DNA of 64,000 bases from NCBI GenBank assembly GCA_963575745.1, contig CAUYUJ010000969.1, positions 85,553 to 149,552 of the forward strand. The letters run 5' to 3'. The stretch's first letter is position 1. Every line of letters starts with the position of its first letter. The DNA is from Prorocentrum cordatum. Lineage: Eukaryota; Sar; Dinophyceae; Prorocentrales; Prorocentraceae. Below, one piece after another: positions 40,473-48,421 of the stretch. Both the position numbers and the translations under genes were made by a program. The notes beneath the pieces are model-generated. The model worked only from the letters and a program-made list of their open reading frames with translations. It was not told the DNA's origin and did no database searches.

Positions 40473-43400
40473 TGCACTTGCACTTTTGATATCTTTCCGC
40501 CATAAAGGTTATACCCACACCCCGTATCAATGATAAAGCTCAGCGCTCCAAGACGTGCAGCATCTTTGTCTGCACATCCCGCAGCGGCTGCGCCGCGCGG
40601 GCCCTCTTCCCCCTCCTCGGTCCTCAACCAAAGGTGCCAGACATCAGCTTGTAGGTATGATGCCTTGATTAGGGCCTCCGCCGCAGACGCTCCCCACTGG
40701 GTGGATAACTGCTGGCGCACTTCAGCTGGGGACCTCCACCTATCTTCGCAACTCGAGGGCAACTCTTTTAGGTCGTGGCGACGCGCCCTCCTACAAGCGA
40801 TGGCGGGTTCCGCAGTCGAGCGGCGAAATCGGACGCGGAAGTTGCACCGGCCCTTTGTCTGAGATCGAACGCAGCTCTTGCTAGGGGGTTCGCTCCAATA
40901 CATCTTGATAGCGCCCCGGGAAAGAGGGCGCAGGAAATTTGCAAGAATATTTACCAGATTCTCAACTTGCCCCCTGCGCACGCGGAGGGATTCTCCACTG
41001 GAGGGGCGTTTCTCAACTCCTCCGCATATATTTATAAAAGCCTTTGGAAAATGAGGGCCGGCCTGCTTCTGCCCAGGAATGCCCCGAATTAGCGGGGCAG
41101 GGCGCGCTATCGCGCCCAGGCTGACTGGGTCAGTGGACACGCCCCTGCCTCCCCGCATTCGGTCTGAACGACGCGAGCGTCGCCGCGTCCGTCTAGCGAA
41201 GAAGGCAAGAAATATTATCCTTAACAAAATGAATCCAATCAGTCCATCTGCACTGGCGGCTGGGCCGCCAGTGCTGAGCCAGTGTCGCGGATGGTTGGGC
41301 GTGGTCTGAGCGAACCAACAATCCTTTCCACGCGTGCACTTTCCCGTTTCCTTGAAAGAGCGACACGTCATGTCCTGACCGTTGCCTTTGCCCATGCTTT
41401 TGTCTCCATCTCTCCTGCGTCTCTCCGAACTGGCGATGGCGGCCCCAGAGCCACCACCACCCGCAGATGAAGAAACATTGGCAGCAGCGGCATTGGCTTG
41501 TTCAGTTGCGCACTCATATCCCAGAGTCTGTCCCGCATTGAGCTTCGCTTGTTCAAACTTGTCGCGCTTGAGCTTTTCTGCGTCGGTCAAGGCTCTGTGT
41601 TGCCTGTAGCAACCGTCTGGGGGTCCACGGCAGTTCTTAGGATCACGTGAAAAAGGGTAACACGGCAACTTGCTCTGTTTTCCGCGCGAACGATCGCATT
41701 GACCCCTATTGCGTTGCTGCGCACCCTTTCCACGGCCACCCGCTGGGGTCTGTGATCGGCTCTGTGCCTTTCGGTATCCGCCTTTGGGTTTCTCAGACCT
41801 CCTTCTGGAACTCGCACTCGGAGCCGGGGCAGCATTCGATTTAGCCCCCGCAACCGGCTGGGCCGGAGCGGCGGCTTTAGGCTTCTTATGATTAAACGGG
41901 CAACCCTGACCTGCATGCGGGCAGGTCTCGCCCTTACGCACAAACTTGCACGTCGTCTCGCCCTTGGTCACTCCGTTCTGCATAACGTCCGCGGGTTCCC
42001 CAAGACGCGCTGCCACTTCTGCCGCAGCGGCTTTGCCGTTGAGGCCTCGGCGGTTGTCGTTGCCGTTGCCTCCACCGCCGCCCAATCGCGTCTGTCGAGC
42101 ACGTTGATTCAAAGTACCCTCATGCAAACTTATGTTCCATTCTTCCTTCTCACACAACATCATCCATTCAATCTGGGTTATGAGCCATTCGTAGGTTTGC
42201 ATGCCCTCTCCTAGCTTGTCCGTGGACAAATCATAAAGTTGGCAGACTAGTTCCAACTTCTTCGGCTTCCTGCATTGCTCAATGAAGTGTGCATGGATCG
42301 AAGCTCGCGTCTCATCAGACGGAGGTCGTACGCCGTAGAGTTGCTGATGCACATCCGCCCACTCATTATAGAAATTGTATAAATCAGCATCTGGGCGATT
42401 GGGGTCAATAACTACCTTGAAGATGTCACGCGAAATGCGATGTTGACTTAACTCCGATCTGACTGAGCACCAATAGCAAATGGCTCGTATCATTTCGCGC
42501 CCTGTTAAGAGTCTCTGCTCATTCTGGGCGCCGCATTCCATACGATTGGTCTGTTGGAGGAAGTGAATGTGATGAGCGGAAAGACTGCGATCCCTACGCA
42601 TTTTGCTAAATTTCTCCATCAGGTTAGTGGCAATCATGATGTCTAGACGCTGGGATCGACCTGGATTTCTTAGCTGTTCTTCAGTCACAGAGGGGCCCAT
42701 AGCTTCCATGATCCAGAGCTGTGCTTCCCGAATCTCAGGAGACGATCCAGCAACAGCGCGAACCGCATGCATCTGCCACTCCCGTATGTTTGTAACATCG
42801 GGAATGCCCATCAGATCAACCTTCTGGTTGTTCCCAACCTGTCTCCACTGATCCAGAGGGGGGCTCTCGTCATGGCCTCCCGGGTCATTGGGCCCTCCTG
42901 GGCCCTGAGGTCCGCCACGACCGCCCCCACCGCCTGGGGGCCCAGGACCCCCCGGACTCCCTGGCGGCGGCTTCTCCGACTGGTCTCGAATGGCATTGGC
43001 GAGTGCTGACAAGATCTCGGTACTTGGTGCGGTACTATGATCATCCCCATCCTTGTCTTGCCCTGCCCCGCCAGGCGGCGTGGCCGCTGGCGCATGACCC
43101 TCACCTCCACCAGACGGCTGGGCCGTTGTCGGTTTCGCTGGTCCCGCCATGGTGAAAGGGTGATAGTCAATAAAGGTCATGCCATCAGTAATACCTGTCA
43201 ACTCCGCATTGATGGGCACATTGTTCCTGGAGATGCCTGGCTTGGCCGGACCTTCGGTTGCAGGGCCAGGGACAGTATAATGGGGTTGCATGATTGGCCT
43301 CACGGGCGTGTCCTGTGAAAGCCGGGGCATGTCGAACAGACTGAACCTGGGCAACTTATCAAATTCTCGATATATTGCAAGGACTATATTCCCATAGTTC

Positions 43401-43882
43401 TCGGCATCTGTTTTGCCCTCTCGATCATGGCCGCTTCGTGGTCGGCAGATTGCAGTTGAGACTGCGCGTTTGGCCCTGATTTCTTTCCAGGATTCAGTGA
43501 TGACAGCCTCGAGCTCCATCGCTTCTTTCTCTGACGCAGCTGCGCGTGCCAACGCCTCATCTTTCTCTCGAAGGTTGGCAGCTGACCAATCTGAGCCCAG
43601 TCGGAGCTGTTCCTCAGCTTGCTCCTTCATCCGCTGCATATTACGTTTATCAGCGTAAAAAATCATCAAGGAGCTTCTGCTGTTGGGCCCCAAAATTGGG
43701 ATCAGCGCTATGTCGCTGCCATTGCCCACCCCACTCCACCTGTTCCACGGGCAAACTCTTTCGTCGAGTACAAGTGACGCAACGTCTGGTGCTCGTGTCA
43801 AAGTGGTTTCTACGGCTTGGCAATCTGCAAGTAGCGCATGTTCCGATCTTCGGACTCGAGCATATTGAACAACTCTCTCCAT
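40469..43882 (-). CDS. gag: Element 2 Gag with CCCH zinc fingers, ending at the protease active site
   Basis: The ORF spans 1137 codons; real coding probably begins near 43650 (FYADKRNMQRMKEQAEEQLR). A Pro/Gly linker is followed by a helical Gag domain (WQMHAVRAVAGSSPEIREAQ, LSAHHIHFLQQTNRMECGAQ, YNFYNEWADVHQQLYGVRPP). Three CCCH-type fingers follow: CKFVRKGETCPHAGQGCPFNH near 41950, CYPFSRDPKNC...GCYRQH near 41665, and CRSFKETGKC...CWFAQ near 41370, the last with its His replaced by Gln. CCCH fingers instead of a CCHC knuckle are unusual for copia Gag. The ORF ends with the retropepsin motif FIIDTGCGYNL near 40530, canonical D-T-G, and stops at 40469. Confidence 0.75.
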   Translation of the reverse strand: MERVVQYARVRRSEHALLADCQAVETTLTRAPDVASLVLDERVCPWNRWSGVGNGSDIALIPILGPNSRSSLMIFYADKRNMQRMKEQAEEQLRLGSDWSAANLREKDEALARAAASEKEAMELEAVITESWKEIRAKRAVSTAICRPRSGHDREGKTDAENYGNIVLAIYREFDKLPRFSLFDMPRLSQDTPVRPIMQPHYTVPGPATEGPAKPGISRNNVPINAELTGITDGMTFIDYHPFTMAGPAKPTTAQPSGGGEGHAPAATPPGGAGQDKDGDDHSTAPSTEILSALANAIRDQSEKPPPGSPGGPGPPGGGGGRGGPQGPGGPNDPGGHDESPPLDQWRQVGNNQKVDLMGIPDVTNIREWQMHAVRAVAGSSPEIREAQLWIMEAMGPSVTEEQLRNPGRSQRLDIMIATNLMEKFSKMRRDRSLSAHHIHFLQQTNRMECGAQNEQRLLTGREMIRAICYWCSVRSELSQHRISRDIFKVVIDPNRPDADLYNFYNEWADVHQQLYGVRPPSDETRASIHAHFIEQCRKPKKLELVCQLYDLSTDKLGEGMQTYEWLITQIEWMMLCEKEEWNISLHEGTLNQRARQTRLGGGGGNGNDNRRGLNGKAAAAEVAARLGEPADVMQNGVTKGETTCKFVRKGETCPHAGQGCPFNHKKPKAAAPAQPVAGAKSNAAPAPSASSRRRSEKPKGGYRKAQSRSQTPAGGRGKGAQQRNRGQCDRSRGKQSKLPCYPFSRDPKNCRGPPDGCYRQHRALTDAEKLKRDKFEQAKLNAGQTLGYECATEQANAAAANVSSSAGGGGSGAAIASSERRRRDGDKSMGKGNGQDMTCRSFKETGKCTRGKDCWFAQTTPNHPRHWLSTGGPAASADGLIGFILLRIIFLAFFARRTRRRSRRSDRMRGGRGVSTDPVSLGAIARPAPLIRGIPGQKQAGPHFPKAFINICGGVEKRPSSGESLRVRRGQVENLVNILANFLRPLSRGAIKMYWSEPPSKSCVRSQTKGRCNFRVRFRRSTAEPAIACRRARRHDLKELPSSCEDRWRSPAEVRQQLSTQWGASAAEALIKASYLQADVWHLWLRTEEGEEGPRGAAAAGCADKDAARLGALSFIIDTGCGYNLYGGKISKVQVQ

Positions 43883-44054
43883 TGCCCCCTTTCGCGGGCC
43901 GCGGCTGCCGAGCAGCTCTTACTCGCAACATTGGCGGCGCTCCGCCTTCCAGGGGCGCCGAGCCAGGCTGGGCCTGCGACGACGTCGCACCAGACGGCTG
44001 GGCCGCCGGCGACGGTCGTCTGCTCGCCCCCGCCGGCACAGCCGGCAGGCACAT
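43650..44054 (-). CDS. Element 2 second Cys-rich segment
   Basis: Reads CSICSSPKIGTCATCRLPSR, then HFDTSTRRCVTCTRRKS, with four C-x2-C-like pairs, followed by VEWGGQWQRHSADPNFGAQQ and QKLLDDFLR. The part before about 43880 may be in a different frame (ERGQWRELFNMLESEDRNMR). It connects through a frameshift near 43650 to the main Gag ORF. Confidence 0.45.
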   Translation of the reverse strand: MCLPAVPAGASRRPSPAAQPSGATSSQAQPGSAPLEGGAPPMLRVRAARQPRPAKGGNGESCSICSSPKIGTCATCRLPSRRNHFDTSTRRCVTCTRRKSLPVEQVEWGGQWQRHSADPNFGAQQQKLLDDFLR

Positions 44055-44208
44055 TTCGTCACCTAAGCATTTTCGTGTAGCTTGAGCTCTTCTCGGTACT
44101 GAATATTAAGATCAACTATCGTCGCAGCCACGATATGCGCATTGGCCGCTTCCAACCTGGCGGCACTAAGTGGGTCTTGGAGCTCCTGCTTATCATGTTC
44201 TGCCCTGG

Positions 44209-44640
44209 CTATCGCGGCCCCCCCCCTTCTATCCTCGCCGCCGCAACAGCGGCGCAGGCGGGCTCGGCATCTACAGATTGACTGTTTGCCGTTATGGCAG
44301 CCTGTCGGTCAGAGGACATTGCCTCAACAACCCTGTCCTCGGCCTCTTCCTCCGCGCGCTGCTGGGCAGCCGCGGACTGATAGGACATTTGTTCCATCAA
44401 GTCTTGCCCCCGCCTACTGGCAGCTCGGGCCAGGGCGACTCTATCGGCCTCGAACATCCTCCGGGCATCGGCAATAACTGCGTTCATTTCTTCTCGATCC
44501 AGTCGGGCCTGTTCAGCCCTCTGAGCCTCCAGGACCATGATTTCTTGCTGTCTCTTGGCCTCAACGAATCTGGCCTGATCCTGCATGGCTGGGATAAGAA
44601 GGCATTGGCAGCTATGTTCTTCCATCTGAAAAACAATCCT
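44209..44640 (-). CDS. Element 2 coiled-coil segment of Gag region
   Basis: The sequence is charged and heptad-like throughout: FVEAKRQQEIMVLEAQRAEQ, then ARLDREEMNAVIADARRMFE, then SAAAQQRAEEEAEDRVVEAM. It lies directly downstream of the Cys-rich segment after a frame change. A long coiled coil next to zinc domains suggests a role in capsid assembly, but that is inference. Codons before about 44640 in this frame are a shadow. Confidence 0.45.
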   Translation of the reverse strand, partial: RIVFQMEEHSCQCLLIPAMQDQARFVEAKRQQEIMVLEAQRAEQARLDREEMNAVIADARRMFEADRVALARAASRRGQDLMEQMSYQSAAAQQRAEEEAEDRVVEAMSSDRQAAITANSQSVDAEPACAAVAAARIEGGGPR

Positions 44641-45083
44641 CACACAACCATTGATTGCCGCAATTAGGACACGCGTCAGAACAGTTTCCACACACTGGGC
44701 GCTTGCAGGGTCCGCCCTGTTCGTGAGTTTTCCCCGGGCACCTGTTCCCCGCCTGGGGCGGGCAGTCGGGGCCTCGGTTCCAGCATACCTCACGCATGGA
44801 TGCCGTACTGTTACTTCTCTGAAGTCGATCGTGCACCAGATCGTGGCATCTTGGGCCTTCCCCTGCTCGACGCAGACGATCGAGGGCGAACGTGCGTGCT
44901 TTCCGGTGGCTTGGCCACCTCTCGAAGCTCCTCATCCCGTTCATCCTGTTTAACCAACTCAGTGAGCGTTGCTGAGGGGTTGAACATCACGTCATCCTCA
45001 ACTACCGCGGGCATTGACGGTTGCCAATCGCCTGGGGCGACGGCAGTTCGATAGAACCCTTCCTGAAGCGGGGAATCATTCAA
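44612..45083 (-). CDS. Element 2 Cys-rich zinc-binding segment
   Basis: The first part (45083 on, EGFYRTAVAPGDWQPSMPAV, ATLTELVKQDERDEELREVA) shifts frame near 44920. It continues to STASMREVCWNRGPDCPPQA, NRCPGKTHEQGGPCKRPVCG and NCSDACPNCGNQWLCEDCF, about ten Cys in 50 residues at 44797-44645 with C-x2-C pairs typical of a binuclear zinc domain. Family not identified. It is likely part of an extended Gag. Confidence 0.5.
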
Positions 45084-45229
45084 ATCATAATTTCGTTCCT
45101 GTGCTTCTTATGTTGAGGAGCCGGCGTTCAACCTGTGGTCTCCCGGTCATGCTTCACATGACATTGGGAACTCATTTCTACCTTGGCCGCCTGGGGCGGC
45201 AGGTCACTGACCGTGGTGTCTAAATCTGG

Positions 45230-45793
45230 TTATGCGAGCGCTTTCCCAAGGGCTTCCAGGTGATCGTAGTCAACGGTTTCTTGCCCAGGGGATGACCTTC
45301 CGTCTGGGACGGGGTGGTCAGCAGCGCTCATTAGCGACAAATCTCGGTTTGGTGATACATGATCATTCGCATACTCTATGTCTGCCTCCATGGAGTTGAT
45401 ATCGTCTTCGTCATCAAGCTGTTCGTCGCTGTCTTGACCGGGTTGCCCGTTCAAGGCTATCGGGATGGGGTGGGTCTCATGCGTGCGACCCCAACCGTCT
45501 GGGACGGCGGGGAGCGCACCGCCGGATTCCTTTACGTCTTGCGACCCACTGGCTGGGCCAGCGGCCAGCTCGACAAAACGCACGGCAGAAGGGCTGGAAC
45601 GTATTGTCTCTGAGGATTCAGCTATCCAAGATGAAAAAGCTCTTCGCCTGGCATTTACGGCTGCGCCGTCCCGCCTTATCGGGTCTAGGGTTTGTTCACG
45701 ATCCCTGATCGGAATACGAGTGGGAGAATCATTTACTGACAAGTCTATGACTTCTCCCGCGCCCCTTCCACGAGAAATCCGAGTGGGATTAAA

Positions 45794-45832
<39 letters not shown>

Positions 45833-46054
45833 GCCCTCCCCCGGGCCGCTGTCCTGATGTTCTTGCCCGTCTCGATGCACAACGTGTGATCCAGCGGTCA
45901 ATTCGGCTGTCTCAGCATAGCTCATCCCTATTGCGATTTGGTCGCGGGTTTCGGCTGAGAACCAGTCTTTCCTCTGAGAATCGGGGTAAGATGTCAAAGG
46001 AATTAAGGTCTCATGTTGACTATGCTCAGTGGTAGAGGATACGGGATGAGACAT
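45230..46054 (-). CDS. Element 2 leader ORF starting inside the LTR
   Basis: The ATG at 46054, inside the LTR, opens MSHPVSSTTEHSQHETLIPL, then TSYPDSQRKDWFSAETRDQI. A Ser-Leu run comes from a (GA)n tract at 45797-45830. The rest is acidic and disordered (DEQLDDEDDINSMEADIEYA) and ends ALGKALA at 45230. The 3' LTR encodes the same first 30 residues (start at 22936) before running into microsatellite. No domain recognised. It could be the N-terminus of Gag or a separate product. Confidence 0.55.
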
Positions 46055-46270
46055 CGATGAAACTGTATGTTATCCGTTAAGCAACTGTACTCAAGTATAG
46101 GAAGTGAGGAGGCCGGCCAGGGACGGACGACGACACGGGCCGCCCACGTGCCCCCCGGCGCGCTCCCTTTCACACTCGAACAGTACGATACAGCTTCGGT
46201 ATGCAATGATACCAATGTCAAGGTATGGCAAAGCAGGCAGCAGGAGAGGCAAGTGTAGAATGAGGCGGAG
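45962..46270 (-). repeat. Element 2 LTR, 5' copy
   Basis: Same length as the other copy. It contains on the minus strand the ATG at 46054 that opens the leader ORF. Just inside it the minus strand reads TGGTTCTCAGCCGAAACC, which begins with the TGG expected of a tRNA primer-binding site, but the tRNA was not identified. On its outer side it runs straight into (TCC)n. Confidence 0.9.
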
Positions 46271-46615
46271 ACTCCTCCTCCTCCTCCTCCTCCTCCCTCC
46301 TCCTCCTCCTCCTCCTCCTCCTCCTCCTCCTCCTCCTCCCCTCCCCACCTCCCTCCTCTTCCTCCTCCTCCTCCTGTTCCTCCTCCTCCGCCTCCTCCGC
46401 CTCCTCCGCCTCCTCCGCCTCCTCCGCCTCCTCAGCCTCCTCATCCTCCTCCTTTGCCTTTTCCTCCTCCTCCTCCTCCTCCTCCTCTCCTCCTCCTCCT
46501 CCTCTTTGTCCTCCTCCTCTTTTTCCTCCTCTTCCTCCTCCTCTTCCTCCTCTTCCTCCTCCTCTTCCTCCTCCTCCTCTCCCTTCTTCCCCGGTCGTCG
46601 TCTGCGCCGTCGTCC
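46271..46615. repeat. (TCC)n microsatellite, right flank of element 2
   Basis: Uninterrupted and interrupted CTC/TCC units, with a (GCCTCC)n subtract at 46386-46445. Leu-, Ser-, Pro- or Glu-rich ORFs here are artefacts. Confidence 0.95.
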
Positions 46616-46784
46616 TCCTCATGCGGAGGAGTGGGGAGGATACTCAGGAATATGTTTGTGAACGTTCGGGGGGCGCGTGTCCATACGTATCCTTTGTGGG
46701 CGTTCGGAGAGCTCGCCTGTATTACATTTGATCGCGATGATGCTGCAAGTTATTGCGCAGCTCTTCCTTTCACGTGCTTCCTGT

Positions 46785-47125
46785 TCATGTCAGGAAAGGC
46801 TTGAAAACTAACGTTTCGCCTGAGACATCCTCGCCAAATCGTGAAGTTGGGTGTCGCATCTTAAGACGTAGTTTGCTAAGAATGGGCGTTTCGCCTGAGA
46901 CATCATTGGACAAATTATGAGGTTGAAATCTTAAGTCAAATTTGCGGACCTGAAAAATGAGCGTTTCGCCTGAGACATCCTCGAGAAAATGCGATGCGCC
47001 AAGAGCCTTTGTAGTGCATGTTTTCGGAGCGATCTCGGATGACTTCCAAAGATGGCCCAAGAAGCGAAGTCATTGAAAACCCCATGGTTTGTAACCTATT
47101 CGTTTAAAAATCAGCGTCTCGCTCG
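46785..47125 (-). repeat. ~75-bp SGET repeat
   Basis: The core CGTTTCGCCTGAGACATC occurs at 46812, 46887 and 46962, and a decayed one at 47114 (spacings 75, 75, 152). On the minus strand each encodes EDVSGET or NDVSGET followed by (L/P)IF-like residues, giving an ORF of three 25-residue units (47060-46785). Being in frame, it may be coding. A related unit lies at 20.8 kb. Confidence 0.7.
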
Positions 47126-47640
47126 AGACATCCCCTAAACAAATCCTTTGAACGGGCCCTCGAATCCATCTGGTTTCCTCCTCATCATCCTCCTCCTCCT
47201 CCTCCACCTCCCGGTCGCGGACAACAGCGACAACGACGAATTCCTGGGAAACCCTTCAGATTCTCTGGAAACCCTTGATGATTCCTTGAAACATGTGGGG
47301 GAAACAGCGTGACGTGATCGGGGGGGGAGGGGCGGGGGCGATCATGAGCGTTATCGCCCAGACTGAAAAGAACAGGTTCCAACGTGACCCCAGTCAGCAC
47401 AGCTGTTTGGGGAAGCGCGGCAAGGAAGGCGTGCGAACGGGAGCCGAAGCAAGGGAAAGGGGGACAAAGAGGCAACATTTCCAAATAGAGTTCCCTGGTT
47501 GTGCCATGCTTTTGAAGATATGCATGATAAAGATATGCGAACGTGCTGACAAGACAACGCGGCCCGGACAACCCCTTGGACAACCCCACTAGAGCCCGGA
47601 CAACGCGGCACGGACAACCCCACAAGCATCCCCAGGACTT
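47126..47640. other. Non-coding stretch
   Basis: A short TCC tract (47180-47210), a direct repeat AACCCTT(C/G)A(G/T), and a repeat of CCCGGACAACCCC/GCACGGACAACCCC (47562-47620). No protein-like frame. Confidence 0.5.
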
Positions 47641-47644
47641 TTCC

Positions 47645-47830
47645 CATAAGATATATAGATATATATATATATATACATCTACATGTACATATACATATAC
47701 ATATACATATGCAGATACGTATACATGTACATATACATAAACATATACATATACATATACATATGCGTATACATATACATATACGTATACATATGCATAT
47801 ACATATACCTATACATATAGAGAGATATGC
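47645..47830. repeat. (ATACAT)n microsatellite
   Basis: About 28 hexamer units of ATACAT/ATGCAT with a (TA)n start. Translations are Tyr/Met/Thr alternations. Confidence 0.95.
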
Positions 47831-47869
47831 TTATGTGGATGATCATGTTAAAAATTAGCCGGCCCAACG

Positions 47870-48215
47870 GGCCAGAGGCGTGCTAAGATCTCCGGTAACT
47901 ACTTCACAATATTTCTAATTCGCGCGCGCGGGGCGGCCCCTGGGGGGCCCTGGACGAAAAGTACCCCGGCCGATCCCCGGCTGATCCCCGGGCGATCCCC
48001 AGGGGAGGCTATTTTTCGCCACCCCTCACGAGGATCGTGGCCTCCGAGGAGGGGCTGCAATCGACTACCCCCCCTCCCGCCCCCCAAGGGGCCCCCAAGA
48101 GCCCCCCAAGGGGCCCCAGGGGAGCCCAATACGCCGCCAAGGAGCCCCAAGACGCTCCCAAGAAGCCCCCAAGAAGCCCCCAAGACGGCCCCAAGAGGCC
48201 CCAAATAGCGCTCCA
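47870..48215. repeat. CCCCAAGA-type degenerate short repeat
   Basis: Imperfect 9-12 bp units (GCCCCCAAGA, GCCCCCCAAGG) at 48070-48205. The minus strand gives Leu-Gly-Ala-Ser-Trp-rich translations. The same family occurs at 22076-22145. A GATCCCCGG repeat lies at 47970-48000. Confidence 0.75.
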
Positions 48216-48421
48216 GGGCCGGCGGAATGAGCGAAGCGATGAAAATTATGTGTCTTGTATTTTATTCGTTCATGCATAAGCACGAGAACAACACACAAAA
48301 AAGAAACGTCGCGGGCGGTCTGGGATATCATATCTGGAAGCATTCCCCTTAAGATTCAGATGAGAATCCTGTTGTAGAATTCTGCTGTTCTCGCAGTCGT
48401 AGTCGCATTCGCGATGCTAGT

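Larger units (their letters stand above)
22844..46270 (-). mobile_element. Element 2: 23.4-kb Ty1/copia-like LTR retroelement with 11 kb of 3' cargo
   Basis: Two direct 309-bp repeats bound it. Between them, reading the minus strand, are Gag, protease, integrase, reverse transcriptase and RNase H in copia order (45.1-35.0 kb), followed by a long series of further coding blocks (34.5-23.4 kb). Reading frames are interrupted by stops and frameshifts, so this copy is dead, but enough in-frame continuity remains to show that RNase H runs into the methyltransferase-like domain through a single TAG. Both outer flanks are (TCC)n microsatellite, so insertion into a TCC tract is likely and a target duplication cannot be recognised. 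Confidence 0.9.
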
